DNA from: Deltaproteobacteria bacterium
GTDB lineage: Bacteria > Desulfobacterota > Desulfobacteria > Desulfobacterales > C00003060
Length of the DNA stretch: 9,131 nucleotides
Direction of reading: 5' to 3'
Assembly: GCA_019309245.1 (NCBI GenBank)
Contig: JAFDGP010000080.1
Span: 1-9,131, forward strand
The notes beneath the pieces are model-generated. The model did no database searches. It was given only the letters and a program-made list of their open reading frames with translations, and was not told the origin of the DNA. Of the stretch, positions 1-6,993 are shown piece by piece (the first letter of the stretch is position 1; every line of letters begins with the position of its first letter). The position numbers and the translations under genes are program-made.

Positions 1-1442
1 TCGTTCTCCTCGATTTCTTCAATAGAAACCCGCCTTGAATAGCGCTCCTCCTCATTTCGGTTTTGATAGGTATCGATGATCTTGTCGATATGCTCCGGTA
101 AAAGCTGGTTTTGCCGCTTGCCTTTCTCAAAATGTTCGCTGGCGTTGATAATAAGTACATCATCGAACTTTTTGCATTTTTTCAGCACCAAGACACACAC
201 CGGAATGCCGGTGGAATAGAACAGTTTGGCCGGAAGGCCGATGACGGTATCGATATTGCCGTCAAGCAATAGCTTCTTGCGGATGTTGGCTTCTGCATTG
301 CCGCGGAACAGCACGCCATGGGGCAGAATGATGGCCATGGTTCCTTCTTTGGCAAGGAAATGGAACCCATGCAGCAAAAATGCAAAATCGGCTGCGGACT
401 TGGGCGCAAGGCCATAACTTTTAAAGCGGAAATCCTCGGCCATCTCCTCTTTGGGATTCCACCGGTAACTGAACGGCGGATTGGCCACCACCGCGTCGAA
501 TGTTATCTTTTTGGACGGATTTTCCTCGCGGAGCAGCTGCCACTCATTGAGCAGCGTATCGCCGTGGAATATCTCGAATTCCGTATCCTTGACCCCGTGC
601 AGCAACATGTTCATCCGCGCCAGGTTGTAGGTAGTGATATTTTTCTCCTGGCCGTAAAGCTTGCCGATGCCGTTCTTTCCCATGCGACGGCGGACATTTA
701 AAAGCAACGAGCCGGACCCGCAGGCAAAGTCAAGCACCTTGCCGAGTTTGGTGCGTTTGCCGGTAGCCGGATCCTGGGAATCGAGGGTCACGATGCCGGA
801 AAGGATACTGGAGATCTGCTGCGGTGTATAGAATTCTCCGGCCTTTTTACCGCTGCCTGCGGCAAACTGGCCGATCAGGTACTCATAGGCATCGCCCAAA
901 AGATCCCTGTCCGTTGGGAACTCCGCCAGCCCTTCGGCAATCTTTTTGATGATGACGCAAAGCCGGTTATTTCGTTGTTCGTAGTTCTTGCCCAGCTTTT
1001 CAGAAGCTAGGTTGATTTCCGAAAATAGCCCCTGAAAATTGCTGGAAAAGGACTCGTTTTCGATGAACTTGAACCCCTTTTGAAGGGTATTGAGAAGCTC
1101 GCCATCCTGTGTGCGGGCCATCTCGGCAATGCTGCGCCACAGATACTCCGGCTTGATCACATAGTGCACCTTGCGGCGCATCATCGCTTCAAAGGCTTCA
1201 ATATCTTCCGGGTTCTGCGCATACCAAACGGAAAGCGGCGATCGGCGGTCGTCTTCCGGCAGCGCCAGCCAGTCTGCGCCCAGTTCCTTTTTTGCAGCTT
1301 CCTCATAATTGTCGGAAAGATAGCGTAAAAAGAGAAAGGCCAGCATATAGTCGCGGAAATCATCGGCGTTCATCGATCCGCGAAGCTCATCGGCAATGGC
1401 CCATAGAACCTTGCCAAGTCGTTGTTGTTCTTGTCCTGTCAT
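1..1442 (-). CDS. hsdM: Type I restriction-modification system methyltransferase subunit HsdM (3' end cut by window edge)
   Basis: This is the N6-adenine DNA methyltransferase subunit. With HsdS it forms the M2S modification enzyme, and with HsdR the restriction complex. Reading down from the ATG at 1442 gives 480 open codons to the left edge. HsdM proteins are usually about 500-530 aa, so only a short C-terminus is missing. The N-terminal helical HsdM_N-type region covers about residues 1-150 (for example DDFRDYMLAFLFLRYLSDNY). The 'GEFYTPQQI' segment precedes SAM-binding motif I, DFACGSGS, at about 238-245, where many relatives have DPACGSG. Catalytic motif IV, NPPF, is at 321-324. Start choice: GAGG at 1450-1453 lies 7 nt before the ATG, which overlaps the stop of the prrC-like gene as ATGA (1439-1442), so translation is probably coupled. 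It is the last of four operon genes here. The family call is secure; the specificity is unknown. Confidence 0.95.
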   Translation of the reverse strand, partial: MTGQEQQRLGKVLWAIADELRGSMNADDFRDYMLAFLFLRYLSDNYEEAAKKELGADWLALPEDDRRSPLSVWYAQNPEDIEAFEAMMRRKVHYVIKPEYLWRSIAEMARTQDGELLNTLQKGFKFIENESFSSNFQGLFSEINLASEKLGKNYEQRNNRLCVIIKKIAEGLAEFPTDRDLLGDAYEYLIGQFAAGSGKKAGEFYTPQQISSILSGIVTLDSQDPATGKRTKLGKVLDFACGSGSLLLNVRRRMGKNGIGKLYGQEKNITTYNLARMNMLLHGVKDTEFEIFHGDTLLNEWQLLREENPSKKITFDAVVANPPFSYRWNPKEEMAEDFRFKSYGLAPKSAADFAFLLHGFHFLAKEGTMAIILPHGVLFRGNAEANIRKKLLLDGNIDTVIGLPAKLFYSTGIPVCVLVLKKCKKFDDVLIINASEHFEKGKRQNQLLPEHIDKIIDTYQNRNEEERYSRRVSIEEIEEN

Positions 1443-2551
1443 GTGGATACCTCATTTATGACCGTTTCGGGAAAAAGCTCCGGGTTGAAGCGGTAGTTGT
1501 TCATAAAATCACGCAACACCTTGCGGAATATCTCCTTGTTTTCATCCAGCATCTCCTTCGGCTCAAACAGGGAATAGTTGCCGTGGCTCAGCAGATTGAT
1601 CACCCTGGCCTGGACGATTCCCTCTTCATCATCCGGGTCCTGCTTGATGCAGGCGGAAAAACTGTTGAACCCGTGAAAAGTGGCTGTTTTTTCAATAATG
1701 GAGCGCAGGATATTGAAATGATAGGTGTAGATTTCGCCCGATTCCGCCGCCTCGTGCAGTTCCTTTAACATGGCCACATGGTAAAAGCGGGGCGTCTTAT
1801 TGGTGTCGCGCAATTCGTAGCCATTTTCTATCTTGCTCAGGAAATAGCGCTGCGCTTTTTTCAATTCATTGCACATCACATTGAAAAATAGGGTGTGGTG
1901 GGACGAGAGCACCACCTTGATGCGATCCTGGCTTTTCAGGAGGTGCGCCAGATGAGAAGCCACGACAATGGCATGATTGTCATCCAGAGAGGAGATGGGA
2001 TCATCAATGTAGATATATTTCACCCAATCATAGGCTTCCTGCTCCTCGATGGCCAGTTGGGCAATGGCCAGAAAAAAACACCAGATAAAAATATTCTCCT
2101 CGCCACGGGAGACCTTAATCAGAACAGGTTCATCCTCGCCCTGGTCGTTTTTCTGCATCTCCCGCCAGAAGCGGATCGTGCCTTGCCGGTAGTTGATATC
2201 GAACTGAAAATCCGCGTAGCGGTTCAAAAAGGCGCGGATGCGGCTTTCCATCTCCAGCTCATCAAGCCCGGCAAAAAACCGCGAGGCGGTGTTCATGCGC
2301 AACACCCGCTCGGCGTCGTTCTCCAGGTCGTTGTCCCAGGAAAACAAATCCTCTGTAAAGGCGTTGAAGTAGAGTGTGTCACGCTGGTCCCAATCCTTAC
2401 CCAGATCCTTGAAGGCCATGGAAAGCCGTGTCTTGCCCGTGCCGTTATAGGCAAAAAGCAGGATGTATTTTTTGTTTTCCAATACCTGACGCAGATGCCC
2501 GGCCAGGACGTTAAGATCGGCAAAGGTCTGGATATTGCTGCTGCTTGCCAT
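1439..2551 (-). CDS. prrC: PrrC-family anticodon nuclease (ABC-type ATPase fused to HEPN-like RNase domain), RM-linked
   Basis: A 370-aa homologue of E. coli PrrC (about 396 aa), a tRNA-cleaving toxin kept latent by its type IC RM partner EcoprrI. Visible N-terminal ATPase motifs: Walker A AYNGTGKT at 34-41; the PrrC-type segment FNAFTEDLFSWDNDL at 62-76; an ABC-signature-like SRGEE at 148-152; Walker B plus D-loop IDDPISSLDD at 182-191; and an H-loop histidine at 218. The C-terminal nuclease region has LRSIIEKTATF, giving R283 and E287, then RVINLLSH, giving H323. These fit the catalytic Arg320-Glu324-His356 triad of PrrC, and R316-x6-H323 fits the HEPN RNase pattern. All key residues are intact. 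It starts 3 nt after the hsdS stop behind a strong SD and overlaps hsdM by 4 nt. Inferred role: cleaving a host tRNA anticodon loop when phage disables restriction. The tRNA target (tRNA-Lys in E. coli) is not established here. Confidence 0.88.
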   Translation of the reverse strand: MASSSNIQTFADLNVLAGHLRQVLENKKYILLFAYNGTGKTRLSMAFKDLGKDWDQRDTLYFNAFTEDLFSWDNDLENDAERVLRMNTASRFFAGLDELEMESRIRAFLNRYADFQFDINYRQGTIRFWREMQKNDQGEDEPVLIKVSRGEENIFIWCFFLAIAQLAIEEQEAYDWVKYIYIDDPISSLDDNHAIVVASHLAHLLKSQDRIKVVLSSHHTLFFNVMCNELKKAQRYFLSKIENGYELRDTNKTPRFYHVAMLKELHEAAESGEIYTYHFNILRSIIEKTATFHGFNSFSACIKQDPDDEEGIVQARVINLLSHGNYSLFEPKEMLDENKEIFRKVLRDFMNNYRFNPELFPETVINEVST

Positions 2552-2554
2552 GCC

Positions 2555-3775
2555 TTAGATCACCTCCTGCGGGAAGAGCTGCTGCATCAGGCCTTTTTTG
2601 TGCTGTTTGAGGGCCTCGACCTTCCGGGATTGAAGCTCGATCAGCTCATCGAGGGAGGAAAGGCATTCGGCGATTTTTTGTTGTTCTCCTAAGTCAATAG
2701 GTGGAAAGTAAACCAACTTCTCCTTAAGAATTGAGAAGTGCCGTTTATACTGCTTCTGTTCGATCGGAGAAAAAAGTAAATACTGGTATAGATATCTCGG
2801 ATCTATTTCCGATTTGGCAGCCAGTATTTTTATACCGTCAGCCCCTTGGGCAAAAGGCTTTGTTGACATTTTTACCGTGCAGGTATGATCCCCAAAAATA
2901 ACAAGGGGAAATTTTTCCCTTATAATGGCCTCCTTATCATTAGTCCAACCGCAGATTTCATCTTGCGACTGATCAATGACCGGAAACCTGCCTTTATCAA
3001 GATAATCACTCGTTTTAAGTTTCTTCGGTGGAGTTACTGTTTCAATAAGACGCCCCAACCGCTTCACCTCCCACGGCCCGGCATTCCGAAACCCGGGGAA
3101 GCGCAGGCGGGGGGTGGTTTCGCCCTCGCGGGGAAAGAGCTGCTGCATCAGGCCCTTTTTGTGCGCTTTCAGGGCCTCGCACCTTTGCGCCTCCAGCTCG
3201 ATCAGCTCATCGAGGGAAGAAAGACAGTCGGCGATTTTTTGTTGTTCTGGTGGTATTGGAACTACTATCTTGATAGCTTTCAGAGTTGATTTATTTACAG
3301 ATGGAACAGCCCCACCACAGTGCTTATTCATGTCTATATTTTGAGACAGTAAAAAAATAAAATAATCAGGCGTAAATTCCTCTCTTGCCTTTAATCCAGC
3401 AACATTGTTGTCAATCAGGCATTCTATATCTACTAATGCTCGTTTATTGAGACGAAGAGCTTCTCCAATTTTTGCAAATACTGTTGCCCCCGCTGGTATA
3501 GGATTAGCGCGAAGCTCCTCTACTATTTCTCTGTCAACATAATTCGCCGCTGTTATTAAATGACCTCCATTTTCGTTGACAGCCTTCGTGATATCACTAA
3601 CCTTGCAGAAGGGATATTCGCCTTTCTGCTTCCCTTGAAACCGTTCAGGAAATCCATATCCTTGCAGAACATCGCACACTTCCCATAGCCTTTTCACCTC
3701 CCACTCCCCAGCATCACGAAACTCAGGAAATCTCAATTTCGGCACCAGCGGCTTCTTCTTTTTGCGATCAGGCAT
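2555..3775 (-). CDS. hsdS: Type I restriction-modification system specificity subunit HsdS
   Basis: This is the DNA-recognition subunit shared by the methylase and restriction complexes. It has 406 aa from the chosen start, the usual length. It is built as two homologous halves, each a variable target recognition domain (TRD) followed by a conserved helical spacer. Each TRD is introduced by the same motif: LRFPEFRDAGEWEVKRL near residues 14-30 and LRFPGFRNAGPWEVKRL near 224-240. The spacers, EQQKIADCLSSLDELIEL...HKKGLMQQLFP (about 177-215) and EQQKIAECLSSLDELIEL...HKKGLMQQLFP (about 364-402), are nearly identical. The TRDs recognise the two halves of a bipartite site, which cannot be read from sequence. 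Start: ATGs occur at 3781 and 3775, and GGAGG at 3785-3789 is 3 nt from the first but 9 nt from the second, so 3775 is preferred. It overlaps the hsdR end by 8 nt. The TRD segments are clearly more AT-rich than the spacers, as expected for exchanged domains. Confidence 0.95.
   Translation of the reverse strand: MPDRKKKKPLVPKLRFPEFRDAGEWEVKRLWEVCDVLQGYGFPERFQGKQKGEYPFCKVSDITKAVNENGGHLITAANYVDREIVEELRANPIPAGATVFAKIGEALRLNKRALVDIECLIDNNVAGLKAREEFTPDYFIFLLSQNIDMNKHCGGAVPSVNKSTLKAIKIVVPIPPEQQKIADCLSSLDELIELEAQRCEALKAHKKGLMQQLFPREGETTPRLRFPGFRNAGPWEVKRLGRLIETVTPPKKLKTSDYLDKGRFPVIDQSQDEICGWTNDKEAIIREKFPLVIFGDHTCTVKMSTKPFAQGADGIKILAAKSEIDPRYLYQYLLFSPIEQKQYKRHFSILKEKLVYFPPIDLGEQQKIAECLSSLDELIELQSRKVEALKQHKKGLMQQLFPQEVI
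2558..2568 (-). promoter_or_regulatory. Extended Shine-Dalgarno sequence of the prrC-like gene
   Basis: On the minus strand this reads AGGAGGTGATC, an 11-nt match to the anti-SD at the 16S rRNA 3' end (GATCACCTCCT). It sits inside the last codons of hsdS, and AGGAGG is 11 nt from the ATG at 2551. This supports that start and suggests strong initiation, possibly by ribosomes that have just terminated on hsdS. Confidence 0.75.
2571..2687 (-). repeat. Copy 2 of the intragenic hsdS spacer repeat (about 117 bp)
   Basis: This encodes the C-terminal helical spacer of HsdS and is a diverged direct copy of 3131-3248. Near-identical blocks include gagctgctgcatcaggcc, ctcgatcagctcatcgaggg and gcgattttttgttgttct. 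Such paired repeats around TRDs can serve as recombination points for TRD exchange. Confidence 0.8.
3131..3248 (-). repeat. Copy 1 of the intragenic hsdS spacer repeat (about 118 bp)
   Basis: This encodes the central helical spacer of HsdS between TRD1 and TRD2 and pairs with the copy at 2571-2687. A second, shorter repeat pair encodes the LRFPxFRxAGxWEVKRL lead-ins at about 3061-3111 and 3690-3740. HsdS is therefore a tandem of two homologous halves at the DNA level as well. Confidence 0.8.
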
Positions 3776-6734
3776 GATCATACACCTCCAGGCCTGAAAT
3801 CTCCTTCCCCTGTGCGAGCTTGCGCAAGAGCGGGGTCAGGTCTTCCATCAGTTCCAGTTCTTTTTTCGAGCGCGCTTTCCAGCCCAGCCCCAGGGGAGCC
3901 AGCAGGTCGGTGAGCGCCTCCGGGTCAAAGATCATGCGGTCCATGATGTGGTCGATAAAGCCTTGCAGGTCCCCGGTTGTAAGCCCGTGCTGTTGGGCAA
4001 TGACCGAAAGCTCCCTGTCATACTTTTCCTCTTTAAAGCGCTCGTAGCCCTCGCGGATTTCCTTTTCGCTTAAGCCTTCGCCTTCTTTCAGGGAATTGAC
4101 GTATTCGATCAGCTCCTCGCGCTCGTCCAGGAACTTGGCATTACTGGAAAGGATGCCGATCAGCTGCTGGCGGGTCATCTTCTGTTTTTTGGGCGCTTTC
4201 TGGCTGAAGCGGGCGATGAGCTTCATGATGTAGTCGTAATCAATGAGCGCGGAATCAAAGAGCACAAACTCGAAATCGAGCTGCTCCACCGGATCGGCCG
4301 GGTCGGGGCTTTTTCCCTGCCGGGCCTTCAGATCTTTGGCCAGATCCAGATAAACGCCGCGGAAGCCACGCAGGTCATCTTCCGGGATGAGGGTCTCGAT
4401 GGTCTGTCGGGTTTCGGGGTCAAGGTCGGTGTACTGGTCGAGCTGGGTCTTTAGGCGCTGGATCTCCTTGAAATTATTGATAAAGGCGGCCCGAGCTTCG
4501 TCGCCGCGCAGGTTGGACACCTCCTCCGGCTTGCAGGAAAGTCCCTGGGATTTCATGAACGTTTGAAGTTCCTGCACCGCACTTTTCAGTTTTTCGGCCA
4601 CCTTGGGCGCGGGGTCCACCAGCCAGATCTCTTTGGCCCGTTCCGGCGCTTCACCGGAGAACAGGGCGATTGCCTCGTCCACAGCGGCCTTCTGGGCGCG
4701 GAAGTCAAGGATATTGCCGTAGGGCTTGGAATCATTAAGCACCCGGTTGGTCCGCGAAACCGCCTGGATCAGGCCGTGGTATTTGAGATTTTTGTCCACG
4801 TACAGGGTGTTGAGGTACTGGGAATCAAAGCCGGTAAGCAGCATGTCCACCACGATGGTCAGATCGATTTTTTTTTCGCGCGGCAGGTTGCTGTTGGGAT
4901 ACTTCTGGTCTTTGATGCGCTGCTGGATGTCCTGGTAGTAGAGGTCGAAAGTACCCAGCTCAAAGTTCGCTCCGTAATGATTGTTGTAGTCGGCTATGAT
5001 GGCCTTGAGGGCTTCTTTTGTCCGATTGGGGTCTTTCTGGTTGTCGGCTTTTTCCTGGGGCAGGTCTTCCTGGAGTTGGGCGATATCCCTGTTCCCATCG
5101 GCAGGTGGTGAAAAGACGCAGGCAATGCGCAGTGGCGTAAAATTTTCATTCTCCTGCTGCTTTTTGTTCTGAATCGCTTTGAACAGGTTGTAATATTCAA
5201 TGGCGTCATCAATGGAGGCGGTGGCCAGAAGGGCGTTGAAACGGCGGCCATTGGTGGCGGCGTCATGCTTTTCCAGGATGGCTTCGATCACGGCCTGTTT
5301 GGCCAGTGTCTCGCCCGGCTTGATGGGTGCCCCTTCGCCCTTGTAGTAATCCATATGGAAGCGGAGCACATTGCCGTCATCGATGGCATGGGTAATGGTA
5401 TAGGCGTGAAGTTGTTTGTCGAAAACATCCCTGGTTGTCACCAGGCTGGCCTGTTGACCATCGATCTGCCGATAAATGGCATTCTTATCGAAGATGGGTG
5501 TGCCGGTGAACCCGAAGAGTTGAGCGTTTGGAAAAAATTCCCGGATCGCCCTGTGATTTTCTCCAAACTGGGAACGGTGACACTCGTCGAAGATGAAAAC
5601 CATGCGCTTGTTTCGTAAGGGTTCCAAACGCTTCTTATATTGCTTTTTATAGTTGGCATCCAGCGCGAGACCGAGCTTTTGAATGGTGCTAACGATGACC
5701 TTGTCGCTATAGTCGTCGGAGAGCAGACGGCGGACAAGGGTCTCGGTGTTGGTGTTCTCCTCTACGCAGTTGGGTTGAAAGCGGTTGAACTCCTGCCGGG
5801 TCTGGCGGTCAAGGTCCTTTCTGTCCACCACGAACAGGCACTTTTCTATATCCGGGTTGTCCTTGAGCAGGGTGGAGGCCTTGAAGGAGGTAAGCGTCTT
5901 GCCGCTGCCGGTTGTGTGCCAGATATAACCGTTGCCGCGGTTCTGGTGGATGCAATCCATGATCGCCTGCACGGCATAGATCTGGTAAGGCCGCATCATC
6001 ATCAGTTTGCGTTCGGTCTGGATCAGCACCATGTAGCGGCTGATCATCTCGGCCAGGGTGCACTTGGCCAGGAACTTCTCGGTAAAATCGTCGAGGTGGG
6101 TGATCTTTTTGTTGTCGGACGCGGCAAATTGATAGATAGGCAAAAATCGCTCGTCGGCATCGAATGTGAAATGCTCGATTGAGTTGTTGGCGAAATACCA
6201 GGTCTGACTGCGGTTGCTGACCACAAAAAGTTGTATGAAGCAGAGTAGGCTGTTGGTGTAGCCGTTGCCAGGATCTTTCTTGTAATCGACAATCTGCTGC
6301 ATGGCCCGCCGTGGGCTGACCTGCAGGGTTTTCAGCTCGATCTGCACCAGCGGCAGGCCGTTTATGAGCAAGATCACGTCATAGCGATGAAAGCTGCTTT
6401 TGGTGTTGATGCGAAGCTGGCTGACCACTTCAAAGCTGTTTTTGCACCAGTCTTTGAGGTTAACGAGCATGTAGTTCAGCGGGGTGCCGTCCTCTCGCTC
6501 GAAATCGTTGCGGCTGCGCAGGGTTTCGGCGCAGGCAAAAACATCGGGGCTGACAATGGTGTCCAGCAGACGCTCGAACTCTGCATCGGTGAGCCGTACC
6601 CGGTTGAGCGCTTCGAATTTCTCGCGGAAATTCTGCTCCAAGGCCTCACGGTCACGGATATCGGGCCGATGTATGTATTTGAGATCTTGGAGATTCTCGA
6701 TCAGGCTTTGTTCGATTTCCTGTTCTTTCGTCAT
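3768..6734 (-). CDS. hsdR: Type I restriction-modification system endonuclease/translocase subunit HsdR (type IC-like)
   Basis: This is the ATP-driven DNA translocase and nuclease that cleaves unmethylated DNA far from the recognition site. It is complete at 988 aa, close to EcoR124I HsdR (about 1,038 aa), with which it shares blocks such as NGLPLVQIELK, GYIWHTTGSGKTLTSFKA and VFIFDECHRSQFGE. The N-terminal PD-(D/E)XK nuclease has D119, E133-x-K135 and a QxxxY motif at Q147-Y151. The SF2 translocase has Walker A TTGSGKT at 274-280, the DEAD-box variant DECH at 383-386, motif III TGTP at 410-413 and motif VI QAVSRTNR at 657-664. A helical HsdM-binding C-terminus follows. All catalytic residues are present, so it should be active. 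ATG at 6734 has AAGG at 6745-6748 as a likely SD, 10 nt away. It is first in the operon, and its stop lies within the start of hsdS. No clear promoter could be fixed upstream. Confidence 0.97.
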   Translation of the reverse strand: MTKEQEIEQSLIENLQDLKYIHRPDIRDREALEQNFREKFEALNRVRLTDAEFERLLDTIVSPDVFACAETLRSRNDFEREDGTPLNYMLVNLKDWCKNSFEVVSQLRINTKSSFHRYDVILLINGLPLVQIELKTLQVSPRRAMQQIVDYKKDPGNGYTNSLLCFIQLFVVSNRSQTWYFANNSIEHFTFDADERFLPIYQFAASDNKKITHLDDFTEKFLAKCTLAEMISRYMVLIQTERKLMMMRPYQIYAVQAIMDCIHQNRGNGYIWHTTGSGKTLTSFKASTLLKDNPDIEKCLFVVDRKDLDRQTRQEFNRFQPNCVEENTNTETLVRRLLSDDYSDKVIVSTIQKLGLALDANYKKQYKKRLEPLRNKRMVFIFDECHRSQFGENHRAIREFFPNAQLFGFTGTPIFDKNAIYRQIDGQQASLVTTRDVFDKQLHAYTITHAIDDGNVLRFHMDYYKGEGAPIKPGETLAKQAVIEAILEKHDAATNGRRFNALLATASIDDAIEYYNLFKAIQNKKQQENENFTPLRIACVFSPPADGNRDIAQLQEDLPQEKADNQKDPNRTKEALKAIIADYNNHYGANFELGTFDLYYQDIQQRIKDQKYPNSNLPREKKIDLTIVVDMLLTGFDSQYLNTLYVDKNLKYHGLIQAVSRTNRVLNDSKPYGNILDFRAQKAAVDEAIALFSGEAPERAKEIWLVDPAPKVAEKLKSAVQELQTFMKSQGLSCKPEEVSNLRGDEARAAFINNFKEIQRLKTQLDQYTDLDPETRQTIETLIPEDDLRGFRGVYLDLAKDLKARQGKSPDPADPVEQLDFEFVLFDSALIDYDYIMKLIARFSQKAPKKQKMTRQQLIGILSSNAKFLDEREELIEYVNSLKEGEGLSEKEIREGYERFKEEKYDRELSVIAQQHGLTTGDLQGFIDHIMDRMIFDPEALTDLLAPLGLGWKARSKKELELMEDLTPLLRKLAQGKEISGLEVYDHA
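3785..3789 (-). promoter_or_regulatory. Shine-Dalgarno site that selects the hsdS start
   Basis: GGAGG on the minus strand, inside the 3' end of hsdR. Its distance to the ATG at 3775 is 9 nt but only 3 nt to the ATG at 3781, which favours the downstream ATG and a 406-aa HsdS with an 8-nt overlap with hsdR. Confidence 0.6.
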
Positions 6735-6737
6735 ATG

Positions 6738-6921
6738 AAAGTTACCTTATTAAGATATATTGTGCATCCAATGGCCGAGTTGACCGGCAGGTTCTCCTGG
6801 ATAACGGATGGGGAGCATCTGGTTATTGAGGGGGTCCTGCCGGTCGAACGATTGGTTCGCGCAGCGGAGCGGACCAATCGTTTGACAAGCTGTCAACTCG
6901 GCCATTCGCGCCGCGAAGCGG
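6738..6921. repeat. Non-coding region of nested inverted repeats between hsdR and the cassette
   Basis: No credible gene lies here. Visible structure: AATGGCCGAGTTGAC (6770-6784) is inverted perfectly at 6892-6906. GACCGGCAGG (6782-6791) is inverted perfectly at 6836-6845, with a weaker ATAAC/GTTAT stem inside. AACGATTGGT (6847-6856) is inverted at about 6872-6881, giving a 10-bp stem over a GC-rich loop. TTGACAAGCTGTCAA (6882-6896) is a short palindrome. The part next to hsdR (6738-6766) is AT-rich and may hold its promoter, but no -35/-10 pair stands out. It could be a decayed attC, a small palindromic element or a structured leader. I cannot choose between these. Confidence 0.6.
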
Positions 6922-6927
6922 CGCGAA
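6905..6927. repeat. Perfect GC-rich hairpin next to the attC end
   Basis: ttcgcgccgc and gcggcgcgaa form a 10-bp perfect stem around a 3-nt loop. It abuts the R' end of the attC-like site at 6922-6993 and shares its last bases. No T-run follows on either strand, so an intrinsic terminator is not supported. Confidence 0.7.
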
Positions 6928-6993
6928 CGACTGAACTCACTGGTTTTTATGGAGCGCAGCGGAATAAAAATCCAGTGCAGTGATTTGTTATAC
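6922..6993 (-). other. attC-like integron recombination site downstream of the SEC-C gene
   Basis: Read on the minus strand, this 72-bp site starts with the R''-like box GTATAAC (6987-6993) and ends at GTTCGCG (6922-6928). Between them is an imperfect stem: ATTTTTAT and ATAAAAA close a GC-rich variable loop, then come a bulged A, six pairs (CACTGG/CCAGTG), a bulged G and a few more pairs. This matches the bulge spacing of the site at 8465-8537. The R' box departs from GTTRRRY after GTT. In integrons the bases after the G belong to the next element. If the cassette were circular, R' would be G plus TTATAC from its own start, an exact complement of GTATAAC. That is the strongest support for the call. 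Confidence 0.72.

Noticed and set aside
1895..2692. A 265-codon plus-strand open frame, and similar long plus-strand frames at 4563-5111, 5640-6182 and 6387-6983.
   Set aside because: They lie opposite the strongly conserved prrC-like and hsdR genes and have no family signature. They are antisense shadows.
3776..3781. ATG at 3781 as the hsdS start.
   Set aside because: GGAGG is only 3 nt from it, while the ATG at 3775 has a 9-nt spacing. It remains possible and would add only two residues.
6735..6770. An hsdR promoter in the AT-rich stretch (tatat/ttaat-like hexamers).
   Set aside because: Several weak -10 candidates exist but none has a convincing -35 at proper spacing, so no precise call is made.
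6882..6896. TTGACA on both strands of the palindrome TTGACAAGCTGTCAA as a -35 promoter element.
   Set aside because: No -10-like hexamer lies 16-18 bp downstream on either strand, so the match is probably part of the repeat structure. As an operator it is untested.
6905..6927. Intrinsic transcription terminator.
   Set aside because: The stem is strong and GC-rich, but there is no T-tract after it on either strand.
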